Shown here in pieces: positions 55,692 through 64,000 of a stretch of 64,000 bases of DNA. Position numbers and translations under genes: made by a program. How positions within the stretch are numbered: the stretch's first letter is position 1; the number at the start of each line of letters is the position of its first letter. The DNA lies in assembly GCA_024998565.1 (NCBI GenBank), contig JACOEM010000002.1, positions 464,522-528,521 of the forward strand. Direction: 5' to 3'. Source of the DNA: Nitrospira sp. (GTDB lineage: Bacteria; Nitrospirota; Nitrospiria; Nitrospirales; Nitrospiraceae). Below the pieces are notes generated by a model. It searched no databases, had not been told where the DNA came from, and saw nothing but the letters and a program-made list of their open reading frames with translations.

Positions 55692-56212
55692 CTGCCTCCT
55701 GGGTCAGCATCGGCTTGTCGGACAATCACAAACTACATCTACATGACCCGTAAAAATAATACGTATAATATGCTCGGTCAAAAAAGTGATTGGTCCTTCA
55801 TGCATGGGGATGCATGATTGCATGCCAGCCAGGCTCTGGGCAACCTTAAAGTCAAGAGTGAAGTCTCTGTGAGGCCTTTCAGGCAGCCGATTTGCGCAGA
55901 TTGTCGGCCTGTAAAAACTTCTAGTCAGGGATGTACAGTATTGTGCATTTATCTTGGTGTACGAGGTTCCTTGCTGGTGTATTTCCCAGTCCTTCATGTG
56001 ACCCGGGTTACACATCACCGCAGAATCGAAAGAGAATTAATGGCCGTATTTTTTCTCTCCAAGTTCAGGGGGCAATTACCGGCATTTCAGCCGGCACAAA
56101 AGTATTAGCCTCCTTCGTGGTTGCTATGCGTAATAAAGGCACCATTGTCCGATGTGAGAGGGTGACGAAATCTGTAGAACGTACCCATTCATGGGACCCA
56201 GAGGGCGAAGCT
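55692..56212. promoter_or_regulatory. 521-base divergent control region between the LuxR and NusG-like genes
   Basis: The region is AT-richer than its surroundings and holds no convincing gene. It contains three TGCATG units at 55801, 55811 and 55819, a candidate minus-strand -35 TTGACC (55776-55781) for the regulator, and a CCGGC/GCCGG hairpin at 56079-56094. The long untranslated lead before an antiterminator gene fits control by transcript elongation; this is inference. Confidence 0.45.
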
Positions 56213-56764
56213 ATGTTGAATGCCTCTAGTTCTGACTCTACCGCCACAGTGTCGACGCCAAGCGGCCTCTGTGCCGATCTTCGTTGGTACGCCATCAGCA
56301 CACGTTCCCGTCATGAAAAAATGGTGCGGGACCGCCTGGCTGGTATTGGTGTTGAACCGTTTCTCCCGTTGACGAGAACATTGAACCAATGGTCGGACCG
56401 AAAAGTCTGGACGGAAAGCCCGCTCTTTTCGGGCTACTGTTTTGCCAGGTTTGCGCTCACGAATAGTCATGCCGTTCTTCAAACGCCTGGCATTGTCCGA
56501 ATCGTAGGTTCTGTCATGCCGGAGCCCATTCCTGACGAGGAACTAGAAGCAATCATGAAGTTGGCACAAAGTGCACGTTCCTTAGAGCGTCATGATTACT
56601 TGACCGAAGGGACTTGGGTGGAAGTGGTACGAGGTCCTCTAACAGGACTTCGAGGGCAGTTACTGAGAAAGGCAAGCCACGATTGTCTTGTCATCCGTGT
56701 GCACCTCATTCAACAAGCCGCTACCGTCCATATCGATATGAGCGAAGTAATCCTAGCGCAGTGA
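56213..56764 (+). CDS. NusG/RfaH-like transcription antiterminator
   Basis: This 183-residue protein has the NusG N-terminal domain (LRWYAISTRSRHEKMVRDRLAGIG about residues 24-47, and SPLFSGYCFARF) and a KOW-type C-terminal domain (VVRGPLTGLRGQLL). It is the specialised paralogue type found at the head of polysaccharide operons (UpxY/RfaH/LoaP-like), which lets RNA polymerase read long operons. The ATG at 56213 gives the family length; an ATG at 56126 in frame is possible. Neither has a strong ribosome site. Confidence 0.88.
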   Translation: MLNASSSDSTATVSTPSGLCADLRWYAISTRSRHEKMVRDRLAGIGVEPFLPLTRTLNQWSDRKVWTESPLFSGYCFARFALTNSHAVLQTPGIVRIVGSVMPEPIPDEELEAIMKLAQSARSLERHDYLTEGTWVEVVRGPLTGLRGQLLRKASHDCLVIRVHLIQQAATVHIDMSEVILAQ

Positions 56765-56830
56765 ACCCTCCACTCGTCTTTCACCTTCAAGTTTCTTGGA
56801 TGAAAGACGGAGAAGATCTAGGAAGCTACT

Positions 56831-57109
56831 ATGGCGAAATCACAATTTACCCAGGAACAAATGAAGGCAGTCGTTCTGGAGATAAATGCAGAGCGTGCGC
56901 CGAAGGATGTCGCGAGGAAGTATGGGGTCTCGAGGTCCACTTTGTATCGGTGGCGGGCAAAACTTGCGGATAAAAGAAAGCCTTTGGGGGATCACCTGCT
57001 TTCATTGGAGATTGAAAACGGCCAGCTCAGAAGCAAGATTGCCGAACTGGTATTGGATTATACGTCACTTCGCGCAGCCTTGGTGAACGACGTCAACAGA
57101 ACGTGCTAG
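56831..57109 (+). CDS. transposase OrfA-like HTH protein without OrfB
   Basis: This 92-residue protein has an IS3/IS911 OrfA-like HTH (about residues 8-45, DVARKYGVSRSTLYRWRAKL) followed by a coiled-coil stretch (LEIENGQLRSKIAELVLDY). No OrfB, inverted repeats or frameshift site follow. It may be an IS remnant or an adopted DNA-binding protein. It has its own ATG, and AGGAAGC lies upstream. Confidence 0.65.
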   Translation: MAKSQFTQEQMKAVVLEINAERAPKDVARKYGVSRSTLYRWRAKLADKRKPLGDHLLSLEIENGQLRSKIAELVLDYTSLRAALVNDVNRTC

Positions 57110-57364
57110 TTTTGTTTAAAGAAAGACTGTCGTTCTGACTCGCATGTCAGCCGCAGAGGGGGAGTGGCCAATCACGGCTCCAGGTTTGTTGGGGTTGTAT
57201 ACGTGTCTGCTCAAGAGTACCCTCATGGAAGTTCTGGGATGCCTCCCAGGGGCGCACCGCGCACGGGTGCGATTGAGGCTACAGGTCTTGCTTCAGGATG
57301 CACTGCTTGACCGCTCTTCTATATCCTGCAATTATGAAATTGCTCAAGTTTCGGAGGGCCTACA
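57110..57364. other. 255-base gap before the first SLBB gene
   Basis: No gene is supported. A TTGACC near 57307 has no well-spaced -10 box. CGGAGGG at 57352-57358 is the ribosome site of the next gene. Confidence 0.4.
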
Positions 57365-58102
57365 ATGCGTTTGTTAGGTGTCCTATTGGCGGGAGTGTTG
57401 GCGGGTTTTTGGATAGATTGTGCATTCGCGCCGTCATATGGAAGTTCGCCTCTATTGACTGAGGTACATGCCGCAGATGCCTCGTCATCAACTGGGAAGG
57501 ACAACGTAACGACATCCTCGACGGTTCAGTCCCTATCACCAGCTCAAGTAATCGAAAAGCTTTCGAACATTGTCTCTGATGAATACACCATCGGGGCAGA
57601 GGATGTGCTGGAAATTACTGTGTGGAGAAACCAGGACCTGTCGAAAACGGTTCAGGTTCGCCCGGACGGCCGGTTTTCCATGCCCGTTATACGCGACGTT
57701 GTCGCCGTGGGCAAAACACCCTCTCAACTTGCTGATGAGATCACTCGAAAGCTCAGAGAATATGTCCAGAATCCGGTCGTAGCGATTAGCGTGAAAGAAG
57801 TGAATAGTTATAGCATTTTCGTGCTCGGGGAAGTCGTCAAACCCGGCAAGTACCCTCTCAAGAGCAGGACTACATTGCTGCAGGGAATTACCATTGCCGG
57901 GGGTTTTACGCCGGTCGCGGCCCGGAATCAGGTGGTGGTGTTCCGATTTGGGGAGAACGGGTCGGGTATGCAGACCTTGACGTCCAGCTATGACGATATC
58001 GTGCTTCGCGGAGGCATTGCTCAAAACCTGGAGCTGCGTGCCGGTGATACGCTCGTTGTGCCAAGCGAAGCCATGGTCGTTTTTCCGGGTCATCCTCAGT
58101 AA
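57365..58102 (+). CDS. polysaccharide export protein (Wza-like, Poly_export + SLBB), first copy
   Basis: This 245-residue exported protein has a signal peptide (residues 1-21), then a low-complexity linker, a Poly_export domain (about 73-155, YTIGAEDVLEITVWRNQDLS) and an SLBB domain (about 158-235, SIFVLGEVVKPGKYPL). It lacks a lipobox and the C-terminal transmembrane helix of E. coli Wza. It would form a periplasmic or outer-membrane ring for polysaccharide export. A paralogue follows. Confidence 0.9.
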   Translation: MRLLGVLLAGVLAGFWIDCAFAPSYGSSPLLTEVHAADASSSTGKDNVTTSSTVQSLSPAQVIEKLSNIVSDEYTIGAEDVLEITVWRNQDLSKTVQVRPDGRFSMPVIRDVVAVGKTPSQLADEITRKLREYVQNPVVAISVKEVNSYSIFVLGEVVKPGKYPLKSRTTLLQGITIAGGFTPVAARNQVVVFRFGENGSGMQTLTSSYDDIVLRGGIAQNLELRAGDTLVVPSEAMVVFPGHPQ

Positions 58103-58141
58103 CAGGCGAGTGCCACAACCGGAAAGGACGCGCTAGTCGTT

Positions 58142-58753
58142 ATGCCGAGAGCAGCTCATCCTATTCTTCTGTTATGGCTAGGCCTTTTCCTCGCCCAAGT
58201 TCTATCAGGGTGTGCGTCAGGAGTGCTCGTCGAGCGCGAGTATCCCACTCCGTCTGGATTCCTACTCGGGCCAGAGGATGTGTTGGATATCACCGTGTGG
58301 AAGAATCAGGATCTTTCCCGTTCCGTGGCTATACGGCCGGATGGCCTGATCTCCTTGCCTATCATCGGAGATGTCCAAGCAGCAGGCTTAACCGCAGACG
58401 CGTTAGCTCAACGGATCGCTGAACGCTTAAAGCAATTTGTCGCCAGTAATCCTGCCGTCTCTGTCAGCGTCAAGGATCTTAATAGCTACTCCATCTTTGT
58501 CCTGGGAGAAGTAGCGAAGCCGGGCAAGTACCAGCTGAAATCGTACATAACCATCTTGCACGCGATCTCCATGGCCGGAGGCTTCACGGAGTACGCCAAG
58601 AGAAACAAACTGCAGGTTGTCCGTACAACGCCAAACGGAGACCACAAGCTTCATGAAATTCATATTCCCGTCCGATATGATGATGTGGTGGCGGGGAAGG
58701 GCGAACCGGGCAACCTGGTGCTGCTATCGGGTGATACCGTGGTGGTTCCATAG
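58142..58753 (+). CDS. polysaccharide export lipoprotein (Wza-like), second copy
   Basis: This 203-residue protein is similar in order to its neighbour: GPEDVLDITVWKNQDLS (Poly_export) and SIFVLGEVAKPGKYQL (SLBB). It has a lipoprotein signal with lipobox LSGC (C24), so it is likely anchored in the outer membrane, whereas the first copy is not. The two probably form a mixed or stacked export assembly. Confidence 0.9.
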   Translation: MPRAAHPILLLWLGLFLAQVLSGCASGVLVEREYPTPSGFLLGPEDVLDITVWKNQDLSRSVAIRPDGLISLPIIGDVQAAGLTADALAQRIAERLKQFVASNPAVSVSVKDLNSYSIFVLGEVAKPGKYQLKSYITILHAISMAGGFTEYAKRNKLQVVRTTPNGDHKLHEIHIPVRYDDVVAGKGEPGNLVLLSGDTVVVP

Positions 58754-58763
58754 ATGCTGCAAA

Positions 58764-60032
58764 TTGGTGCATCCATGCAGAATCTGGCTAGTCACCCTGT
58801 TGGTAGTGGGAGTTACTGGTGATCCCAGTCGACTCAGCCCCTCGGTCGCCTTTGCGGAAACAAGAGTCATCCCTTCGGTCAGCCTCTCGGAACGATACGA
58901 TTCCAACGTATTTTTTGCCCCGGCCGGGTCTGTTCCAGGACTCAAACCGTGGGATTTTGTCACGACTGTAACCCCCACAGTGCAAGTCCTCGACAAAACA
59001 CGAGAGGTCGAGACCACTCTCAATGTCGGCGGCAGCGGTAATGTCTTCGTCAATAACTCAAAACTGAATTTTTTCTCCGCGCAAGTCAGCGGCTTAGTCA
59101 AGCTGGATGGGTTGGTCGGACAACTCATTCCTGGCTTGAAGCTCAGCATCTCCGATTCGTTTGCGTTCACGCCAGAACAGCCGAGCTTTGTTCAGGCTGG
59201 AACGACGTTGCCCACCGAGAATGTGTTTGCCAGAGGCATTCAAACGGTGCGTGCTAATCAGGTTACTAATGCCACCTCCATTGTCGCGTCGTATCCCATC
59301 TCGCAGTCACTGAGCGTCCGCGGTGACTATGTGTATTCAATTTTTCGGGTAGGAGACATAATTTTTGAGCAATCTACGGATGTTCCGGTGGTGTTTTTCG
59401 ATACCGACTTTCAGCGCTGGTCCATCGGGCCAAGCTACCGGTTGCCGCACGGAGATCAAGTGAGCCTCAATTTCCAGACGACGACTGCTGATTTCAGGCA
59501 GAAAGGCACTCTCGGGGGACAATCCTTGAATCAAAGCATCACGGCCCGAGGTCTCGAGGCGGAATACTCGACGGGAACTAAACATTGGTCGGCGGTCGTC
59601 AGTGCCGGAACTACCTTTCTCGAAGAGGGAAGCGGGGGATTATTTTTCTTTTCGGGAAAGCTGGCTGTGTCCAGACAACTCAACCCTTCTACACGAGTGT
59701 CACTGGACGTATCCCGTCAACTCGCCCCCGCATTTTTTGGCACGAGTGGAGCGCTGATCAGTACGGTGGTTGGAGCCAGCGTCAGCCGAGGTCTTGGCGA
59801 TTCTTTCTCCGTGACCGGCAGCGCAAATTATGCCCTCAACCAGGCCACGCCCGTCGAGGTGGCCCGATTCGAGTCCTACTCAGGCACGGTCCTCATAAAC
59901 TATACAGGATGGCGCGACATTACACCGTCCCTGTCCTATCAATACACTCATTTTGAAGTAAGCCAATCGGGTTTCGGATTCCTGGTTAACCGCAGCGTGG
60001 CCCTGTTGTCGCTCACGACAAGGTGGAAGTAA
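58764..60032 (+). CDS. outer-membrane beta-barrel protein of a polysaccharide locus
   Basis: This protein of about 422 residues has a signal peptide (about 1-32, ending VAFAE) and long alternating strands typical of a beta-barrel (VIPSVSLSERYDSNVFF onward). It ends SLTTRWK, close to the usual C-terminal aromatic barrel signal. It resembles the PEP-CTERM/EPS-associated outer-membrane family. The start is uncertain: TTG 58764 or GTG 58767 gives a sound signal peptide, while more upstream in-frame codons overlap the SLBB gene. Confidence 0.75.
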   Translation: MVHPCRIWLVTLLVVGVTGDPSRLSPSVAFAETRVIPSVSLSERYDSNVFFAPAGSVPGLKPWDFVTTVTPTVQVLDKTREVETTLNVGGSGNVFVNNSKLNFFSAQVSGLVKLDGLVGQLIPGLKLSISDSFAFTPEQPSFVQAGTTLPTENVFARGIQTVRANQVTNATSIVASYPISQSLSVRGDYVYSIFRVGDIIFEQSTDVPVVFFDTDFQRWSIGPSYRLPHGDQVSLNFQTTTADFRQKGTLGGQSLNQSITARGLEAEYSTGTKHWSAVVSAGTTFLEEGSGGLFFFSGKLAVSRQLNPSTRVSLDVSRQLAPAFFGTSGALISTVVGASVSRGLGDSFSVTGSANYALNQATPVEVARFESYSGTVLINYTGWRDITPSLSYQYTHFEVSQSGFGFLVNRSVALLSLTTRWK

Positions 60033-60165
60033 TGCATTCTCCTGAAAAACAACGATGTATCATTCTCCCGAACTCCAACAGATTGTCTTGGTAGCCGTTC
60101 CGCGCCCAAGGGGCTGTTAATCGGCGCAGTCGACCACCGAATCGTTTTTAGAAAGAAGCGCAGAC

Positions 60166-61014
60166 ATGAGTTCATCGACCGAAGCTCTCACGGCGGTCCC
60201 AAGAATCCGCCTGAAACCATCGAATGGGTGGCGCGCACTGAATTTGCGAGAATTCTGGCAGTACCGCGAACTGCTCTACTTTCTCAGCTGGCGCGATATC
60301 AAGGTCCGATACAAGCAAACGGCGTTAGGTGCCTTATGGGCCATTCTCCAACCCTTCCTGACAATGCTTGTATTCAGTTTGTTTTTTGGGAATCTTGCGA
60401 AGATGCCGTCGGACGGCATTCCCTATCCCATCTTTGCTTTTGCGGCCTTGGTCCCCTGGACGTTTTTTTCCAACGGACTCACGCAGTCGGGAAACAGCCT
60501 GATACAGAGCGCCGGCATGCTCAAGAAAGTCTATTTTCCACGCTTGATTGTTCCGATCTCCAGCATCCTGTCAGGCGTCGTTGATTTCCTGTTCGCCTTC
60601 CTCGTCCTCATCGGACTGATGTTCTGGTACGGAATCGTCCCGACAGCCAATGTCGTGTGGTTGCCTTTTCTCCTGTTATTGGCGTTTGGGACGGCCTTGG
60701 GTGTGGGGTTATGGTTATCGGCGATGAATGTACAGTTTAGAGATGTTCGTTACACGATTCCGTTCCTCGCTCAGTTTTGGCTGTTCGCCACCCCCATCGC
60801 TTATCCCAGTAGTTTGCTCTCCGAACCCTGGAGAACGATCTATGGCATCAATCCTATGGTAGGGGTCGTCGAAGGTTTCCGGTGGGCGCTTCTTGGAACC
60901 GCAACTGCTCCAGGCCCCCTCATCATTGTGTCTGCATTGACTATGCTCACGATTCTTATAACGGGCATGTTCTATTTCCGGCGAATGGAAAGCACCTTTG
61001 CCGATGTGGTCTAG
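60166..61014 (+). CDS. polysaccharide ABC transporter permease (Wzm-like)
   Basis: This 282-residue ABC-2 permease has the cytoplasmic lead YRELLYFLSWRDIKVRYKQTALGALWAILQPF, split over residues 32-64, and about six transmembrane segments. It exports O-antigen, capsule or teichoic-type polymers across the inner membrane with the ATPase encoded ten bases downstream. Confidence 0.95.
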   Translation: MSSSTEALTAVPRIRLKPSNGWRALNLREFWQYRELLYFLSWRDIKVRYKQTALGALWAILQPFLTMLVFSLFFGNLAKMPSDGIPYPIFAFAALVPWTFFSNGLTQSGNSLIQSAGMLKKVYFPRLIVPISSILSGVVDFLFAFLVLIGLMFWYGIVPTANVVWLPFLLLLAFGTALGVGLWLSAMNVQFRDVRYTIPFLAQFWLFATPIAYPSSLLSEPWRTIYGINPMVGVVEGFRWALLGTATAPGPLIIVSALTMLTILITGMFYFRRMESTFADVV

Positions 61015-61023
61015 AAGGGCTTC

Positions 61024-62346
61024 ATGAGCAAGATAGCAATCTCCGTCGAATCACTCGGCAAACAGTTCCGAGTCGGGACAGCCACCGGGTCTTACAGCAC
61101 CCTCCGGGAAAAGCTGGTGGACCTCGTGGGGGCACCATTTTATCGGCTTGCCAGCCTTCTGCGTCGAAATCGGCAAGATGCAGGGACTGGCGACGATATC
61201 CTCTGGGCGTTGAAAGACGTGTCGTTTCAAATCAATTGCGGGGAGGTGGTCGGTATCATCGGTCGAAACGGCGCCGGGAAGAGCACGCTGTTGAAGATCC
61301 TCTCCCAGATCACGGAGCCTTCCGAAGGCCACGCAGACATGTTCGGGCGAGTCGGGTCTCTACTGGAAGTCGGGACAGGTTTTCACCCGGAGCTGACGGG
61401 ACGAGAGAATGTCTTCTTGAACGGCGCCATCTTGGGGATGTCTCGATCGGAGATCGAGAGGAAGTTCGACGAGATCGTCGCGTTTGCTGAAGTGAAGCGA
61501 TTCATCGACACCCCTGTTAAGCATTACTCCAGCGGCATGTGCGTTCGTCTGGCCTTCGCTGTCGCCGCCCATCTTGAGCCGGAAATCCTGATCATTGACG
61601 AGGTGCTTGCGGTCGGGGATGCAAGCTTTCAGAAGAAATGCCTTGGGAAGATGGAGGGGGTGGCAAAGGAAGGACGGACGGTCTTGTTCGTCAGTCACAA
61701 TATGCTGGCGGTTCAGAATCTGTGCTCGCGAGTGATTTGGTTGCACGACGGAAAGATCGTACAGGATGGAAAGCCGGCCGATGTTGTCTCAAGCTATCTG
61801 AGGATGTCTGCGTCGATGTTGACGGAACAGGCGTGGGACGACGTGACTCAGGCCCCTGGAAATCACAAAGTCCGCCTCCGTAAGATCAGCGTGCGGGGGG
61901 CTGATCGCGACAGACCCGACCAGCTCAGCATCGATCAGCCGTGCGAAATCGAAGTCGAATATTGGAACCAGCGCCCGCAGGCCGTGCTCCATGCCACGCT
62001 ACATGTATATACCGAACAGGGAATTCTCGCATTCACCACCGGGTCGGCGGAACAAGCCGCCATGGAAGACGGCGCGATGCCTGCGGGGCTCTTTCGCAGC
62101 GTGTGCCATTTGCCGGCCAACTTGTTGAATACCGGCGTACACAGGATCGTTCTACTGATCGTCGAAAACCGAAGCAGGGTCACGTATCGCCTTGAAGACG
62201 CCCTCTCCTTTGAGATGGTCGAGCTCAGTAAGCGCCACTTCGGATGGCAAGGTCGAGAGCCGGGCGCCGTTCGTCCGATGCTCAGATGGACGACCATCCA
62301 AGTTCAAGCGGGCGAACCCGTCAATATGACGCCCTTACCCCATTGA
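61024..62346 (+). CDS. polysaccharide ABC transporter ATP-binding protein (Wzt-like)
   Basis: This 440-residue protein has an ABC ATPase domain (about 1-260) with Walker A GRNGAGKST, signature HYSSGMCVRLAFAVA and Walker B ILIIDEVLAVGD. The C-terminal domain (about 285-430, a Wzt-type beta-sandwich) recognises the terminal modification of the exported chain, which suggests a capped polymer. It is the partner of the upstream permease. Confidence 0.95.
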   Translation: MSKIAISVESLGKQFRVGTATGSYSTLREKLVDLVGAPFYRLASLLRRNRQDAGTGDDILWALKDVSFQINCGEVVGIIGRNGAGKSTLLKILSQITEPSEGHADMFGRVGSLLEVGTGFHPELTGRENVFLNGAILGMSRSEIERKFDEIVAFAEVKRFIDTPVKHYSSGMCVRLAFAVAAHLEPEILIIDEVLAVGDASFQKKCLGKMEGVAKEGRTVLFVSHNMLAVQNLCSRVIWLHDGKIVQDGKPADVVSSYLRMSASMLTEQAWDDVTQAPGNHKVRLRKISVRGADRDRPDQLSIDQPCEIEVEYWNQRPQAVLHATLHVYTEQGILAFTTGSAEQAAMEDGAMPAGLFRSVCHLPANLLNTGVHRIVLLIVENRSRVTYRLEDALSFEMVELSKRHFGWQGREPGAVRPMLRWTTIQVQAGEPVNMTPLPH

Positions 62347-62510
62347 GGGGGACGCGGCAGGAGCGAAACTTCGCATCGGTGCCAGAGATCCATGGGTACT
62401 GTGTCCCATCGACAGGGATGCGACAATCGTGTAGCGCGCAGATCAGTTGCTCGTCTCAATCCATCTCAATTCCTTCGGTCAGAAACATCGGCGTGCCGTT
62501 GCCGAGCAAC

Positions 62511-63470
62511 ATGGATCACGTGATTCCTGAGTTCCCATGCCAGGTGAATGCCAGAACTGGGCTTGCCCACACAGGGTATGCTCATGCGGACTACGCTGCA
62601 TCCTTGGCGGAATTTGGAACCCCTCGCCATCTCCGGCGCTGTGATGGGTGGATCCTCGAGCGTCAGATTCCGGGCACCCCGTATCGAGATGCGATCGGCC
62701 CCTATCCGTTGTTCAGCTGCCTGGATTGGTCTCAACTTGCCCAGGACCTGGACGAGATCGGAACGGACCTGGTCAGCCTCATGGTCGTTCCTGCCCCGTT
62801 TGACGGGTATTCTCGTCTGCTCCTTGAGCGCTGTTTTACGCAGGTGATTCCGTTTAAGTCGCACTATGTGACCGATCTTACGCAGCCGCTGGAGAAGATC
62901 GTCAAGAAATCTCACAAGGATACGGTGGCGCGCGCGGCGAAAAGGGTAGAAGTGTCACACTGCGTGGAACCGGTCGCGCATCTTACAAAGTGGGTCGAAC
63001 TATTCGACGTGCTCGTCAAGAGGCATCACATCACGGGCATTCGCGCTTTTTCGCAGGACGCCTTTGCCAAGCAATTAGCGATTCCCGGCATGGTGATGTT
63101 TGAGGCACGGGCAAACGGGGAAACCGTCGGACTCGATCTGTGGTATACGCAGGCAGAAGTCGCCTATGGACATTTGGTGGCGTTTAGTGAGCTCGGGTAT
63201 GAATTACGCGCGTCATACGCCACCAAGTGGTTTATGCTCAATCACTTTGCCGGGAAAGTGAGATGGGTCGATCTGGGAGGGGGCGCCGGCGTGAGTTCGA
63301 ACGCGACCGACGGCCTTTCCGTCTATAAAGACGGGTGGAGTACCGGAACCGTCCCCGCATATCTCTGCTGCCGAATTTTTAATCATTCTCTGTACGATTC
63401 ATTGTCCGCGGCATGCGGCGCCACCGGCAGCAGCTATTTTCCTGCCTATCGAGCAGGCATTCCGTTCTAA
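62511..63470 (+). CDS. FemAB/GNAT-fold acyltransferase-like protein
   Basis: This 319-residue protein resembles the FemAB-like GNAT (Acetyltransf_6) proteins of exopolysaccharide loci. It has THLTKWVELFDVLVKRHH-type helices near residue 165, then MVMFEARANGETVGLDLWY and RASYATKWFMLNHFAGK. These may transfer amino acids or acyl groups to sugars. The ATG at 62511 is the first sensible start; upstream in-frame codes overlap the wzt gene. Ribosome site is weak. Confidence 0.7.
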   Translation: MDHVIPEFPCQVNARTGLAHTGYAHADYAASLAEFGTPRHLRRCDGWILERQIPGTPYRDAIGPYPLFSCLDWSQLAQDLDEIGTDLVSLMVVPAPFDGYSRLLLERCFTQVIPFKSHYVTDLTQPLEKIVKKSHKDTVARAAKRVEVSHCVEPVAHLTKWVELFDVLVKRHHITGIRAFSQDAFAKQLAIPGMVMFEARANGETVGLDLWYTQAEVAYGHLVAFSELGYELRASYATKWFMLNHFAGKVRWVDLGGGAGVSSNATDGLSVYKDGWSTGTVPAYLCCRIFNHSLYDSLSAACGATGSSYFPAYRAGIPF

Positions 63471-63701
63471 TCATTTTATATTCAGGAGGGGTGCCGTCAG
63501 GACGGTATAGCTGCTTCGCTACCCCTCTGAATCTTATAGACTCTGACCGCTGCAACGTTTCACTACGCACGATGGACTGTCGCAGCATTACTCCCAACAT
63601 CCTGCCTGCCGGAGCGGTTCAGCGAAAAGAAGCCGTCAGATACGGCGTGAACGGCGGGGGCCTGATATACAACCGTAAGGAGGCCGGAAGGAGGATCCAT
63701 A

Positions 63702-64000
63702 ATGTCATCCCAAGTGTCTGTTGATGTAGCCAGATCCCTGCCGACGGTTGAGGAGTGTATCGCCTCAATCGAGCGCGATGGCTACTGTTACGTGCCGCAG
63801 ATGTTCTCGCCCGAACAGGTGTCCATGGCGCTGGAGCGGATTAAGTACTGGTTCGACAACACGCTGTCGTCCCAATCCGAGCGAATGCCGTATCTCAACA
63901 AAGACCAATCGATGGTGTACAACCTCCAGAGCAAGGACCTCTTTCTTCTTCGGATGGTGCTCGGCTGCGAGCTCATCGAGAAGGTTCTGATGCGGTTTCT
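63702..64000 (+). CDS. phytanoyl-CoA dioxygenase (PhyH) family protein, N-terminal part
   Basis: The gene runs off the right edge; about 99 codons are present. AAGGAGG and GGAAGGAGGATCC precede the ATG. The visible part has the ERDGYCYVPQMFSPEQV lead and YNLQSKDLFLLRMVLG stretch typical of Fe(II)/2-oxoglutarate PhyH proteins. The HxD iron site lies beyond the window. Such enzymes are common in polysaccharide and lipid modification clusters. Confidence 0.75.
   Translation, partial: MSSQVSVDVARSLPTVEECIASIERDGYCYVPQMFSPEQVSMALERIKYWFDNTLSSQSERMPYLNKDQSMVYNLQSKDLFLLRMVLGCELIEKVLMRF

Noticed and set aside
55818-56108. A 96-codon plus-strand frame in the divergent control region.
   Set aside because: There is no ribosome site or motif, and it overlaps the probable regulatory sites.
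57144-57377. A 77-codon frame before the first SLBB gene.
   Set aside because: It overlaps the SLBB start, lacks a ribosome site and resembles no family.

Overview
The window is a 64 kb bacterial chromosome segment with high GC content and dense, mostly co-directional gene blocks. Gene content and protein style point to Nitrospirota, most likely a Nitrospira: a cobA-hemD fusion in a hem operon, tandem DUF151 proteins, cobalamin radical SAM genes, and an ABC-dependent polysaccharide locus with SLBB proteins. This assignment is an inference, because no rRNA or nitrite-oxidation gene is present.

Region 1 (1-12.5 kb) is accessory. It holds two tandem cobalamin-binding radical SAM paralogues, a third radical SAM protein, PhzF, a zinc alcohol dehydrogenase, a CBS-pair protein, MoaB/Mog, a thioredoxin-like 2Fe-2S protein, a gamma-glutamylcyclotransferase-like protein, a Rieske protein and an HNH nuclease. 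It also carries two intergenic repeat families. The more striking is a ~124 bp structured palindrome. Five of its six copies begin exactly at the TAG stop codon of a gene (one a few bases later), and its outer stem arms differ between copies while staying complementary. I consider this the best candidate for an undescribed element.

Region 2 (12.5-24.6 kb) is mostly on the minus strand: a CcmI-like domain protein, rpsB-tsf-pyrH-frr-alr-DUF4403, argC-argJ, rplM-rpsI, two DUF151 proteins and a YggX-like zinc-ribbon protein. Plus-strand siroheme and thiamine-binding genes lie at its left edge.

Region 3 (24.7-53.4 kb) is core metabolism on the plus strand: tRNA-Leu, an exported protein, tusA, ccsA-hemA-hemC-cobA/hemD-CBS-hemB-ribF-tilS-hpt-ftsH-folP-glmM-comEC, a glycosyltransferase, a DegT aminotransferase, mtnA, ndk, a PgaB-like lipoprotein, gcvH-lpdA-comEA-tyrS and tRNA-Gly. 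The hem genes form one tetrapyrrole pathway from glutamyl-tRNA to uroporphyrinogen III and precorrin-2, with a cytochrome c assembly protein at the head.

Region 4 (53.5-64 kb) is a transferred or variable surface-polysaccharide locus. It begins with a decayed IS3-family element with inverted repeats. Next come a LuxR-type regulator with a degenerate receiver, a NusG/RfaH-like antiterminator, a transposase-derived HTH protein, two SLBB export proteins, an outer-membrane barrel, a Wzm/Wzt ABC transporter, a FemAB-like acyltransferase and the start of a phytanoyl-CoA dioxygenase-like gene that runs off the window.
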